Assembly (NCBI GenBank): GCA_023974075.1
Contig: CM043791.1
Location: 23,338,662-23,402,661 of the forward strand
Source of the DNA: Chaenocephalus aceratus
Taxonomy: Eukaryota; Chordata; Actinopteri; Perciformes; Channichthyidae
Direction: 5' to 3'
DNA: 64,000 nucleotides
Below, piece by piece: positions 41,433 to 54,083 of this stretch (its first letter is position 1; the number at the start of each line of letters is the position of its first letter). Position numbers and translations under genes: made by a program. Below the pieces are notes generated by a model that was not told the DNA's origin, did not search any database, and saw only the letters and a program-made list of their open reading frames with translations.

Positions 41433-44106
41433 TTGTTTTGGGGCTACTACTATAATCTATTAAAATGTTTAATTGTGGTGACCAATAAAGTCTCAGTGTT
41501 TCTCAATAAAGAAACTTGTGAAATGTATTTGCAATAACTCAGTTATCTCCATTAAGCCAAATGTTACTGATATCACAGCTGTGTTGCACTTATTGATGCC
41601 CTGCTGATAGAGGAATATGTCCTAGAAGTGGTTGCAGGCTGATTCTTAACTTTAACTGCCCCGTACTATCACACAAATAGCCTTATCTGATTGGGAAATG
41701 TTTGAGTAAATAAAATGTGTTACTTTGTTAAGTTCTCAGAAGTAACATATGTCAAATATGACGATTGTTGCCTACATCTAAGATTATATTTTCTTCATAT
41801 ATCATCTATTTAAAGCACATACTTTTCTATGGTCAGTCTTAAATAAAAACAGACAAAGAAATGATTGGAAACGTAAGAATTTTCTCATTTTTTTGACATA
41901 TATAAAAATGATAAATCAATGGCACTGTGATCGGGAAGGTGTGCCTGGTACCAAAAAGGCTGTCCATTCATTGAAAGCATATTGGTGTATGACATAAACG
42001 GGATCACTTCCATAAGCCAAAGAGGATACATTGCATTACTAGCATTGTATATTTCCTATCCATCCAGTTTCAACAATCATGAAATGATTTAAAAAAAGAA
42101 AGAACACTTTACACTGTACATCACAAAGCTTTTCCATTAGAACAATAAATCTAATTTTATGTCACTAAAATGTAAATTCTAATCAACCACTGCCAGGGAA
42201 ATCACACTGAAAAAAAAGGTTATGTAGAGGAAGCAGAAAGTGAATCAGCTTACATGTCTGGTTCAAATACTGCTCTGGGGAAATGTGTCAAAATGCTAAC
42301 ATATCTCCATCCCAGCAGTTAGATGTCCCCTCATTAGAGCAGAACAATATGGCTGCCTTGTAAATAAAGGGAGGAGGTAGGGTGAATGAAGGAGGGATGG
42401 AAGAGAGAGGGGATGCCAGGCCAATGTAGAGCTTCAACTTCCAAGTCAGTTCTCTTCAGTCGATTGTATGAAAATAAAGGTGTACAGTTATCACACTACA
42501 AAACACACTAATGATTACATCATCTTGCGGTGACCTTCTCTCTTCACCCAAGTATCAGAGAGGGGCTTGTCCAATAAAACGATCTCACTCCGTAAGAGCC
42601 ACCAAGCTGAGCGTAGAAAAGAGAAGGGACCAGGTGTTTGCCAACACCAGCAACAAGCCACCACACCTCATGCAATCTTTCATTTCTAACCTCGAATTGA
42701 TGTAACAAAGACCCTTCATTTGTGTCAAACAACATAATTCAACTAGAAAAAATGTGTGTTCCTCATGACAGCTTGTCAGATTTGCTTGTATTGTTTTTCC
42801 ATGGCAGACACGCAAAAGTAAAAGCAAACCAACTATCACACACCTATACATGAATCTGTGATAAGCCCTGTTCTAAAAGCAGAAATAAATCATTTAAAAT
42901 GTAACTCAAAACAAATATTCTTAAAGTTATCTAAAGTGGTACAAACCTGCAGATTTCCCAATATAAGGCAATGGGTAACACATTTGGTGGCAATTATACC
43001 AGTGTTTGTAATGTAACCTAGCTGAAGACTGAGCTCAGAAACGACCAGGTAGCGTTATGTTTTGTGGTAATTTTAATGTAAATATGTGTGCATGCTTCAC
43101 TAGATGAAACACAATCTCCAAACTGAATAAATGTGGCTTTCAGAATTGACTCCAAGGCATGATTTATTTGTATCTGATATAAAAAGAGGATCTCTCTAAA
43201 CATGTTGAAATGATGCAGTATCAGTATGGAAAAGGCTGCATTTTCCCCTAAAATATGTTGTCATGCTTAAAAGAAAAAATCATGATACAGACAAAGGGAT
43301 TTGGCAATGAAAAGTGAAAAATAAAAATGATCAATTAAAACAAGCACACACACATACTCATGCACAGAGATATGCATGCACACCCACCTTCTGTCTCAAA
43401 CAATCACACACGTAAAACTAAAAGCCAAATAAATACTGGTAAAGTACAATACGTACATGTAATTTACCCAAAGTTCATTAAACAAAATGGAGAGATCACA
43501 CCGGATCAAAATGGAAAAGCATGCAGAAGTCCACTGCTCTACTGTAGCTTCACTCCTAGCAGACTACAAAATAGTGAAAAAAACAAAAAGAGAAAGAAAG
43601 GGAAAGAAAAATAGCGAGAGAGGCCCCTGTCCTGAGCAGTTATAGCCACCTGGTCAGCCAGGAGAGACTGAATCCCTACACCATAGGGCGCAGGGTGCTT
43701 CCTTCAGTGACAAGTCTTCTTCTAACCCTCCATCTTTGTCCTGCAGTCCAAAGGGGAGGAGGAGGAGGAGGAGGAGGAGGAGGAGGAGGAGGAGGAGGAG
43801 GAGGAGGAGGAGGAGGAGGAGGAGGAGGAGGAGGAGGAGGAGGAGGAGGAAGGGTGGGTGGGTGGAGGTGAAATCAGACGAGATTGTCAGGGCTTCGGGT
43901 TCCGCTTCACTGTAATTCAGTAGGTCCAGTTCTGGATGCAGAACAAGGATAACAAAGGTGTCTGGGATGCGTGTGAGCATGTGTGAAGGCGGGGAGGAGG
44001 TAAGTGCGCGGAAATGCTGAATGGGCTAAGGATGGACCGGGAACTGAGGGTGCAGATATTGGGGTGAGGGATGGGGAGGTCAGAAAGCCAATCTTCTTCT
44101 CCAGGC
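41433..44106. other. Unique DNA after the LINE; includes the likely mip 3' UTR
   Basis: No coding region was recognised. Two plus-strand AATAAA motifs lie at 41484-41489 and 41505-41510, just past the LINE end. On the minus strand, AATAAA at 43163-43168, about 940 bases after the mip stop, is a possible mip polyadenylation signal. A GGA microsatellite lies at 43754-43851. The rest is AT-rich and featureless. Confidence 0.5.
43754..43851. repeat. (GGA)n microsatellite, about 32 copies
   Basis: An uninterrupted run of gga lies about 255 bases downstream of the mip stop codon, probably in its 3' UTR, where the transcript would carry UCC repeats. The minus-strand poly-Leu reading frame here is an artefact of the repeat. 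Confidence 0.95.
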
Positions 44107-45387
44107 TTATAGGGCCTGTGTCTTGAGCTCGATGGGATCCCCCCTGTTCTCCTGCTGGCCCTCAGCCTCTGGGGGCCGGATGCCCTTCAGTGTAGCGAGC
44201 CTTTCGGAGAGGTTGCGCACACGGGGGAAGAGTATGAAGTCGTACACCAGAGCACCCAAGGCAGCTCCAATCATAGGTCCAACCCAGTACACCTGCAATT
44301 AACAGCAAAGACAACATGTATTAGTGTTTTTGTAGATGTCACAGTAAGTGTACGTGTAAGATTTACAGATCATCTTACCCAGTGGTTGACAAAGTTCCTG
44401 ACCATGACAGCAGGGGCGAAGGACCTTGCTGGGTTCATTCCAGCTCCAGTGTAGTACATCTAAGTGAAAGACAGCAAGAGTAGTTTAGAGTTTGGACTGC
44501 TTGTGTGAAAGGATACAACAGTCACATTCTTGGATGAACTCAGTGAGTCTCCCTGTTGGTGCTTACCCCGAGAAGATGGCCCATGAGCACAGAGAAGCCG
44601 ATGGCCAGGGCAGCAGAGCCCAGGCGTCCATTGCGCCTCTCATCAGTCACAGAAAATACGCACACGACAAGCTGCAGGGTGAGGAACACCTCCATCGTGG
44701 TGGCCATGCCCAGGCTGATTCCTGGCTGCAGCTGAAAGACCAGAGGAATAAAAGGTAACATTTATGTGTGCATTCATTAAAAATACTTATGTTCTTTGTT
44801 CAATCAGATACTATTACATTATTGTATACACATTGTGATTGGTCGACCTTGTATTACATTTTCAGGCAGAATTGGCAAATAATGTTCTGTGTACAAGCAA
44901 TACTTAAATTGTCATAAATAATTAAGTATCTTAATATTTAAGTGTATGTGAACTTTTTTTTTAAGATTTGTAATATAGGAGTCAGAACCTATAATTAATG
45001 TGGTGTTGCAGTGGCAGGTGATCTTACCGTGTTGAGGGCCAGGTTGCCCCTCATGTTGGTCGGGGTGACCCCGTAGAGCACGGCAGCACCGGCCAGTGCG
45101 CCGAGACACTGGGCCACGATGTAGAAGAAAGCGCGGAACAGCGACATCTGAGAGCCAATCAGGTAGGCAAAGGTAACAGCTGGGTTGATGTGTCCTCCAC
45201 TGATGTGGCCGATGGACTGGATGAGGGTGGCAGCCGCCAGCCCAAAGCAAAAGGCAACATGAAGAACATTAAGGGGCCCCGTGGTCCAGCGGAGGGCTGC
45301 CCCCAGCCCAAAGAATACGAAGAACATGGTGCCATAGAACTCGGCAAATACAGCGCGCCAGAATGACATGGACTTGAACTCCCACAT
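44107..45387 (-). CDS. mip: Lens major intrinsic protein (aquaporin 0)
   Basis: Four exons on the minus strand: 45387-45028, 44731-44567, 44459-44379 and 44292-44107. All have GT-AG borders in phase 0 and give 263 residues, the normal length. The protein is a six-helix water channel and adhesion protein of lens fibre membranes. Both NPA motifs are present (68-70 and 184-186), with pore-filter residues Phe48, His172, Ala181 and Arg187. The C-terminal calmodulin-binding helix ([10 protein letters not shown]) and the end ELKTQAL are also present. The start is [10 protein letters not shown]; an in-frame ATG at 45420 would add 11 residues not expected in the family. Teleosts often have two mip paralogues, and which one this is cannot be told. 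Confidence 0.97.
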
Positions 45388-45785
45388 GGTGCAAAGGTTC
45401 AAAAAGCGACCTCTAAGCAATGGAGGGATGAAAAGTCAGGAGAAAATCTACCTAGTCACCTAAAAGGAGAGGAACTCTCTCCAAAACAGTGACTGTGTTT
45501 GAAATCTATAAAAAACAGAGCAAATGAAAATAATTTGCTCTCAAACTGAAGCTGCCTTGCTAAAGCTAAATGCAACAAGTTAACTGCTCAACATGTAACT
45601 GTGAACAATCTGCTGTTTTAAATTCTGATTTCTGTCATAGAGAGCTCCTGAGTGAAGCAATTTGCCAGTCTCTGTGCATCTATGGGCCAACCCCGCTGGT
45701 TTTAGTAGAAGAACATAGACAGACAGACGTTAAGCATGTCCTGCAGACATTCAGCCTCTTTACCAGAGCAGGGTGAGCTCAGAGG

Positions 45786-45795
45786 CCTTTTTATA
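45786..45795 (-). promoter_or_regulatory. Candidate TATA box for mip
   Basis: TATAAAAAGG on the minus strand is a strong TATA match about 400 bases upstream of the mip ATG, which would imply a 5' UTR of about 370 bases or an unseen intron. A weaker TTTATAG-type sequence at about 45507-45513 would give the short leader usual for this gene. Neither is proven. Confidence 0.35.
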
Positions 45796-45799
45796 ACAG

Positions 45800-48475
45800 C
45801 CCAGGGGCCACAGCAGCCCCACCAGGGCCAGGGGAGGGGCATGCACACAATACTACAGATCAAAACAAAATCATTTAACCCTTCGTCTGCCTCAACGGGT
45901 CACAGGTTTAAAAGGAAATAGTCAACACTTGATAATGTCATTAATCTATAAAGATAAAGCTATAACACACTGCAGTTTAAGGGGTACTTCTGAAATTGAG
46001 ATGTCAGGTTGAAGTTATATGCGGGAGGACAGAGAAGAAAGCAAAATGTCAAATGCTTTGACTCATCTCATTATTTTTTCTTGGGCCTTTCAAATCCAAT
46101 AGAGTACCATCGATGGTATTTTTTAATTGATTGATTTCACTACTTATGTCAGGATTAAAGGTCAGTGGTAGAAAAACCTTATTCATAACACCACTGAACA
46201 TTAGCCCTGGACGGACCTTGAAACCTGAACATATAAGAACAGTGGGCATGTGCGTAACCTGCGAGCCGGTAGAAGTTGAGTGCAGAGGGAGTTTTGCTTA
46301 ATTTACACTTATTTTTACAAGCACATGATTGATGTCAGGGCCCAACTACTGATTTTCCATGGATTTTCTTTTTATTGTTTTCTCTGCAATGAACAGTTCA
46401 CATTTACTCCAATAAAAACGGTGATCACCAAAGTACAAGCAACGTGTTGTGCTCTCGATTGGTACAAATGAGGTCGGTGGCAGCATAACTGATTAGGCAC
46501 AGTTTTACTTTGTTTGTGTGTGTGCTGAACAGGTTCGGAAGCTCAGGTCGGATAAAGCACTGGAAAATCCACGTTTGGAGAAGAAGAAGGGAGAGCTGGC
46601 CTGGCATTGAGCTTCTGCACTGGAGCATCCTGCTGACCAGGGCCGGCCACAGCCCTCTGAAAGGAATATGCTGAGCTCACACTGCTTTTCTCCTTTCACG
46701 CATAGAGACAAAACGCTGGCAGCAACCGTTTCTGCTGGTTTCTATAGTCTGTTTGTCTTGCAATCACTATTGAATCTGTGTTGTGATTGAATGGTATCAG
46801 AAGACTATAAATACTGTATATACCAACAAAGATGTAGGTCAATTTGGAAGTTGTGCTAATGTGCTTTCTCAATTCACTCTCATGGCAGCCTGACGTTTGA
46901 AAGATTTCTCTAACAACATGGAAACAAAGTGAACATAATGTACCACCATCATATTATAGAGAAAGAAATAGCGTTTTGATAATAGTGTTTATCCTGTTGT
47001 CCTGATTCTGACCGTTTATTGGTTTGCCAGTTGGTGCAGGTGCACCTCTATTGTGATGAGTATTATGTCCTTCTCATGACTCCCGCAGTCAGTGGTAAAC
47101 CACCTTTTGTGGGTTTAATCCCACAGTTCAGTTTTACAGGGGAGGATGTTGAAAAGGTGCATGCATTGTATTTTCCTGTTCCCTGGGTCCAGACTGCTGA
47201 CACATACACAATAACATAAAGCCCCTAAACATCTCACACTGAGGTAGAAGCTCTGGCCTGATCTCGCCTCACAGTGGGGAAAACATGTATTGCAGAAAAC
47301 ACATAGTATTAACCAGACTTCAGAGGGGTCGATGTAAAAACCCTCAGCAAGTGATATTTATGTTCAACTCTTTAAATTGACAACAATAATCCACAAATGA
47401 AGCATCTTCTCCACCATCTACAGTTCTCCTGCTCATGAATAATTATGACCTTTATTACGGATGGATTATCTCTTAATACCAGATCCAAAAAACATCCCCA
47501 AATTAAGAGGTGGCCTCTTCGCTTTCGAGGGAATTATCTTCTTCCGATGCTATGTTTTGAAAAATTACAAAACGAAACACACGGAAAATCCTAACCATAA
47601 AGGAAATTCATGCTTCCATTTCCCTACGTTTGGAAATACTCTGTGTAACACTAAAGACAAATGAGAGTGGCACTCCCAAGTGGTTACAAACGGTTTCATG
47701 GCAATTTGTTTGAAGACTATTCATTTATTGCTCACATTGTCTTACGTATATTGAAGAAGCTATTTGTAATTGTATACAATAAGTAATTTTCCCTTTTTAT
47801 ACTGGCTCCAACCGGAGTTACTCCAATGCAAGAATGAGAGGCACAGTTCAATATTTCATTTGAAAGTGAATACAAGGTTTCAGCAGACCAAAGAGTTAAG
47901 ACACATGAAGTGGAAATATTAAGGCTTTGTGTTCAACAATCTGAAACCTGTTTATTAGAAATGTATACCAAAACTGGTTCAGCACGTTTTCAACCAAACA
48001 CACAAGCCTCCAAAGCAAAAATCTGTATCTGATAAACAAACATTCAGAACCTGTATTGTTTAAAGTAATTGGGGAAACTCTTGGTAGACTACATAGGATT
48101 GCTGCCCTCACCTCAGTATGCATATGGAAGAAAGTTAATATTGTATCAGCTACAATGTGCAATGTACTTATACTGGCATAGAAAACTCTTAGCTAAGATT
48201 TGATCATTTGCAAAAATGCACCACTCTATTATAATCTCAACACAAGCTTTTAGTTGCACCAACATCTGTGTTTTTTATATATTCTGAATATGTTTTAAAA
48301 TTAAATTGTTAAATATTTGCAGATATTGGCATACATTTGTAAACCCATTTGAAGCGGAACTCCTGCTTCTTAAATTAACAAATAAAATAAGTGCATTTTA
48401 CAAATTAAACATTACAAGGGGGATTCTATCATTAAAAAAATCTAAGTTTTGGAAAATAGGTATTTTTTCTTTTTC
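45800..48475. other. Intergenic region between mip and ptges3
   Basis: Contains the distal mip upstream region and the probable end of the ptges3 transcript. Minus-strand AATAAA motifs lie at 48476-48481, 47951-47956 and 47724-47729. No other coding sequence, RNA gene or recognisable repeat was seen; short open frames here have no family resemblance. Confidence 0.5.
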
Positions 48476-48481
48476 TTTATT
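48476..48481 (-). terminator. Candidate polyadenylation signal of ptges3
   Basis: AATAAA on the minus strand, about 340 bases past the stop codon at 48818. Alternative signals further on (47951, 47724) could give longer 3' UTRs. Confidence 0.45.
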
Positions 48482-48817
48482 ACAAATCACAATTCACAGC
48501 CCCACGCTAATAAACAGAGAGAGAAAGTGTAAGACATCAGCACATCCCATTACAGTCATTTAAGAACAATAACAATGTCATTTGAACAGAATTGTCCATG
48601 CAGAACAGAACAGCAAAGCACAGCACTGAATGTCACCATGGACTCCTGTGCATGTCAGAATCCAACCATCTCTACCTGGAGGGGCTTCACTTTGGAAACT
48701 GCGTTAAGAGAGGAGGTCCCTTCTCCAACATGGCTGCCAACTTATGTCTTGTCTCTCTCTCTCTTCAACAGACTTTAAACTTGCTTTGATAGCTACTGAG
48801 GTGGCGGCCATATTCTT

Positions 48818-51800
48818 CTACTCAAGGTCAGGCATTTCTGGAAAAGAGACAACATTTTGATCAGATTTAAATCTTAAACTCAACTATTTATGATTGTAGT
48901 ATACAACAAACGCAGAACAAAATCAAGTTATAACCGGAAGTACTTAAGAAATGAAATACAAATGATGACACCATGACAAAATCACGTCTTATTTTTTGGA
49001 TGGAGTTCAGGATATTCAAACTCACTAAACATACCAATTTCGGAATTCATGCAAAAGTTAACCACCTCTTACGTAACCCCTAATAGAAGCCATTTTTGAT
49101 TGAATACAATTCATACTCCAGTAAGAACAGCAATCAAAATGAAAGCCCGTCGAAACTTAATAACATCCTACATTGGCTTTCATATCATTTCCCCCCAAAC
49201 ATTTTATAGCCTACTTAACAGATGCATGACAATTGAACAGATAGCTCTTTCAGAATAGTACTTACTTTCATCGTCGCTGTCTGCAGATTCATACTGCAAA
49301 ACAAAAACAATGAAAGACAAATTGTCATACACTGCAGATGGTACATTTCACTTTGTTAAAATGACTTTAAACAAAACATCTGTTGCTGTAATAGATATGA
49401 AGCATATAAAAAGTACTTTGTGTACTAACATACATACCTCTTCTTCTGCACCATCTAAATCAGGTATATCATCTCCTCCCATTGTGTTCATCTAGAGAAT
49501 TGCACAGGAGACCGAAATCATTATGTCACCACCACAGTAAACCTGGACGTACTCCCACTTTATTCACTGTGCTTACCTCTGAGAATTTGTCAAAACTTGA
49601 CAAGTCCACATCTGAGTCCTCCTCCCAGTCTTTCCAATTATTGAAGTCCACACTCAGCCAGTTGCACTAAGAGAAGATATATACCGCAATGTTCACAACA
49701 GGTAATCATTTTTATTATCTCCTCCAGGCAGTTTGTTTTTGATTATGGTTGCTTGTCAACAGGGTCACAAACTACTGGCTGTGTCTACATTGATCCGAAT
49801 CAAGGTGCGGTTCCTCACATTTATTATCACAAAAAAAGTGTCTGGCAGATGTCTGTGCACTCCAAGTAGCATTGTAGCCATTAATTTATTACGTTGATAT
49901 TAAACAAGCTTTTAACTCAGTGCTATATTACCATTGTTAGAACGAAGAATTGCCATGCTTGAACTATTTTAACAGTGTTTACACACCTTCTTAAACATCA
50001 AATTCAAGACTTTTAAAAGGACATTTCAGGAGAACAGAGTGAAAGATTGCATCAAACAGGGTTCTTACACCTTTTCCAAAGTCAAATTCAAGCACTTTTC
50101 AAGCATTTTCAAGGTGCATTTTCCAGCTTTTCAAGCAGCTTGCAGCTGTTGTAAATTACATATTTATATACACATACTCAAATGATTATTTCCCTACCTC
50201 ACATTAAATCAGATGTTCTTTATGCGATAAACAACCAAATGTGTGTTTCATGATAGCATTCTACACGAGGATGACAAATTAAAGAAAAGAAAACTCAGTT
50301 TAATATTTCAAAATTAGTGATCTGTACATAGACTAGGCCTCCCATATAACCTGGCTGAGCCGATATACAACAATCAGCCAAATAACTTTTCAATACATTA
50401 TTGATTACTATTGTTGAGGTACTTTTAGGTTGGCAGTAAACATAAGTCAGAGGTAAAAGGTGTACTTTTACTCCACTACATGTATTTAATACCTTTAGTT
50501 ACTTCACAGATGTGGATGAATGATGTGAAATATAATCAAGTGTTGAATCAGACTTTAGTTCCACCTGGAGTAAATTCACAAGCTACCCTGCAGTATACAA
50601 AGTCATTCAAACTAGCTGCACCTTTACCAGCTTTGAGAACACTTTCATGATCAATCATTATAGAACACATCATATATATTATTCTGAAATGGACCAATCT
50701 GCACAATGACTACTTTTACTGTCACTACTTTCACTATATTTTGACGAGAATACTTTTCTACTTTTACTTGAGGAACATTTTGAATGCAGGACTTTTACTG
50801 TGACAGAGTATTCCTACACTCTGGTACTTCTACTTTTACTAAGTACAAGATCTGAGTACTTATAACTTCACTACAAGATCTGAGTACTTGTACTTTTACT
50901 CAAGTACAATATCTGAGTACTTATTCCACCTCTGGTAGCATATTAGTCTGAATTGTAGCCACAAAATCACGCAGAGCTGCATAAAAATAGACTCACAATG
51001 GTAACAAGTGGAAAATAATATGTACTAATGTGTACAATGATTTGTAGGTAATGTTGACTACTCAAGACACCTGACTTATACATCTTCAAAGGAAGACTGT
51101 GTTCATTCTACAATTACATGGGATTAAAGCAAAATGTAGTTTTACTTCAACTTTATATAAAAGACAGTTTGTTTTTTTATCTGTTTTCAAATAAACAAAG
51201 TCTTGGCTTTCAGAATATTAAACTTGTTTCAGCAAATTCAGATGATAAATACAACTTTGAAGCTTGTAACGGCATAATTACAAGCAGAGAACGGAGTAAT
51301 TTAACGTCACAGCAGGCATAACAACAGCTGGTGTTTCTTGTAAGTGTTTCCCCGGTATACAAACGCAAAAATACACACACACACACTCACAAGCTTCCCC
51401 CAGACCAGTAATACAAACGAAAATGTGTCTTCGGGTCAATGTGACTAATTTCGATAGATCAAGTCACATTTGGTTTAGGCACCAAACATACTACCAGTAG
51501 AAATACATTGCTTTCAAAATCGCTCTGTGTCGAATCAATAGATTATATTTCGTGACTATAACACGAAATGCCGTGAGTGCTTCATCCTCTGAACACCACA
51601 CGATGGCGACTGTAATGCACATAACATAGGTACGCTCCTCTGAAATGATTGTCCCCTGCAATTGTTATTATCCCTCAATCGAGTTCGCTATTCAGCTCGC
51701 TAACGTTAGCTTAAACAAACGTAACATGCAACGTTAGCCTAATCTAAAATGCTCTACTACGGCGTACCTTTCATGTGGCTCGTCAGCGCACACTCTCGCA

Positions 51801-54083
51801 TCGTTATTTTTGCAAACTTTGCAGGAGGCTACTCGTGGGCTTGACCCTCGTCTTAGCCATGGCTTGCATTTGTCTTCTGCTAGCCAACGCTCGTTGAAAC
51901 TGGAACTTCCTGGCATACTGTCATCTATCACTCATCAGAATGCCCAGGTCACACTTAACACAAACACTTGCAGGTCGCGCGCATAGCGCGGGAAGGCCGC
52001 AGCGGAGCTGTTTTATGTAGAAGCGAAGCAATTATTTTCTTTTAATCTAAAAAGCAAACTATTCAGTCAGACAGCAATTTATTGTAAAAGTAAAGCATTT
52101 ACATTTTCAAGCACTTTATCTCAATTTCAAGCACCATTCCCAAAATGCAAGCACTTTCCCAACCTTGAAAACACCACGTCAAATTTCAAGCATTTCAAGC
52201 ACGAACCCTGATCAAAGTTGGATTCTAACCCAGGCCCATGCAGTGAGGACGCTTCATGGGTCGCTGCCCCAACAGGTGAGCTACCGTATTGCCACAAGTT
52301 TTTTTCTTTAGTTTTTCTAAAGAATGAAAGTTACCTTTGACTTTTCTTTTGTAAGACGTGGCCATGATTTCCCAGCCTCCACTTTTCGTAAACAACACAA
52401 CACAGACCTGTCAGTGCGCCTGTATTTAGACTCCTGTGTGGAACAGAGAGAGTTTGATGAAGGCTTTGAAAGAATCAGATATGTAGGGAACTGCAACTAC
52501 GTCTACTGTGCTGACAAACTTACTTTGGGGTCAATCTCCCCGAACAGGTCCACTGAGTTCTCTTGTTTGATATTATCTGTTCCACTGACGCAGCTGTAAG
52601 GTGAAAAGAGTTCATGAGATTTCCTTTAAAAACGCCAACAATTCTGATTGTCATCATGAATACACCAGTGGCGAACCGTCAGGGCCTTCAAGGTATTCAG
52701 AGAATACCCTGGAACACTCAGATAAAACAAACAAAAAAATCGATTTAATTATATAAATAAAATGTATATAAAATGAATAAATGAGAATGGTATCTGTGTT
52801 GATGATCTGTAATATTACAGTGTTACATTGATTTGTTTGTCCTTCTCGGACCATGCACTACGCATTTCAGTGGTTTTGTGTTAGAAAAGAAAGCAACCAA
52901 TCAGATCTTGTCCTTCAACCAAGGTATTCTACATCCTTGATCGAATGCCCTGGCCGTTGCACTGAATGAGAGCGTACGTTTGGACTGACAGTTTGATCAA
53001 CTAATCATATATTGATTTGTAGCCAATGGGCCGCAGAGGGTGTGTCTACAGAAGGTCCAGTTGTGATAGACACGGTTCGCCACTGGAATACACTACAGTA
53101 CAGATCAAGGACGTGATTCCAAAAAGCATCTTTAACCTCATAGGAATATGTTTGTACTTACTTGAATTCAAATTTGGACTTTTTAAAATGTATTTTTACA
53201 TCTTTACTGTCCTCTACGCAGAAGTCTACAAACACAGAGTCACGTCTGTCATACCACTTGGCTGCTGCAGGCTGCCTGAAGACAACGAGAAAAAAAACGG
53301 AATTAGTTGTCAATGATATAAACCAATATCACCCATGATTCTTCCAATCTGACATGGTAATCAATAAAACAGTTAAAGCGTGTAGTTTATTGAAAAAGTA
53401 GGTCGGTGTCGTATTTCACAGCCAGAGGGTGGTCCACATATACATTTAAAATCACGTTGACGAAAGCGACACTCATTCATTCCAGATTAGCATAAGAGCC
53501 TCTGTAGTCCTATGCACATCTTCACTTTACAATAATGACTGCTTCCTATAAAATAAACTATGCCCTTCAATCAAAAAGGATCCCCTGCTAGCATGTTATT
53601 ACAAACAGTGCACATATATCACAGATTATCATATTTAGGGAGGCAAGTACGTTATGGTTTATTATTAAAACCAGTGAGGACCACATTTGATTCGAAGAAG
53701 GCAGGCAGCGTGTGTTAAACGTTTCGCTGACAGGTGTTTTTAAAGTGGTGTTAGCTTAAATTAGCTCAAGTAAAGTGCTAGCTCAGTGCTAACATTCATA
53801 TTTCCTTGGTTGGCATTAGCCTACTAGTTTACGGTTTGGCTTTAAGCGGATTAAGACACTTAACTAGAGGTTTATATATTCTGGAACACAATGATGCCAC
53901 GTAACACAAGGCTTGATAAAGTTAGCTGTCGTTGGATTTAACGATGTCTTGACAGTCATCTAGTAGCCCGGCTGAGGCTAACTCGTGTTATTAGCTGTTA
54001 GCTTTAATACTAGCTGGTTACCAAGACTGTTAAGCTACTTAGCAACACCGTTGACGACTAAATATTAAGCCCAAGACTTACAT
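48818..54083 (-). CDS. ptges3: Hsp90 co-chaperone p23 / prostaglandin E synthase 3
   Basis: Eight coding exons on the minus strand: 54083-54082, 53275-53162, 52593-52524, 52433-52335, 49666-49577, 49491-49438, 49293-49266 and 48837-48818. They total 477 nt and 158 residues, close to the usual 160. The N-terminal CS domain starts MQPAAAKWYDRRD. The family signature SWPRLTKEK is followed by NWLSVDFNNWKDWEED. The acidic tail ends YESADSDDEKMPDLE. p23 stabilises ATP-bound Hsp90 with clients in the cytosol and has reported PGE synthase activity. The start codon is split: AT in exon 1, G in exon 2. Intron 4 (between 52335 and 49666) and intron 2 (between 53162 and 52593) carry hAT-type elements. 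Confidence 0.95.
50410..50940. repeat. Short nonautonomous element with tactttta/agtac repeats
   Basis: Degenerate runs such as tctgagtacttgtactttta and ctcaagtacaatatctgagt end in ccacctctg. This style of terminal sequence is found in abundant fish hAT-like MITEs. A related copy in the other orientation is at 55790-56310 and a fragment at about 58860-58930. Confidence 0.55.
51734..51931 (-). pseudogene. hAT transposase N-terminal fragment
   Basis: A 65-codon minus frame contains FNERWLAEDKCKPWLRRGSS and ASCKVCKNNDARV. This is the Phe-x4-Trp-Leu ... Cys-x2-Cys pattern found at the N-terminus of BED-finger hAT transposases. It stops soon after, and no catalytic domain was found in the remaining element, so it is either a first exon or a truncated copy. 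Confidence 0.55.
52666..53085. mobile_element. hAT-type MITE in ptges3 intron 2
   Basis: A 420-bp element with inverted ends CAGTGGCGAACCGT, flanked by the 8-bp duplication GAATACAC (52658-52665 and 53086-53093). It has no coding capacity. It lies 77 bases from exon 2 and 72 bases from exon 3, so it fills most of the intron. Confidence 0.85.

Larger units (their letters stand above)
50057..52210 (-). mobile_element. hAT-type transposon in a ptges3 intron
   Basis: The left end CAGGGTTCTTACACC and the right end, the complement of CAGGGTTCGTGCTTGAAATG, share CAGGGTTC. ATCAAA lies on both sides (50051-50056 and 52211-52216), a 6-bp duplication as described for some hAT groups. Subterminal sequence is rich in caagcactttcaagcattt repeats. 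A BED-like transposase start is encoded near the right end on the minus strand, the same orientation as ptges3. A shorter element with ACTTTTACT-type repeats is nested at about 50410-50940. Confidence 0.7.

Noticed and set aside
43654..43980. 108-codon minus-strand frame with a long Leu run
   Set aside because: It is created by the GGA microsatellite; it has no family resemblance and lies in the probable mip 3' UTR.
45388..45420. 11-residue N-terminal extension of mip from the ATG at 45420
   Set aside because: Aquaporin 0 starts at MWEF; the extension is not expected in the family and the 263-aa form has the normal length.
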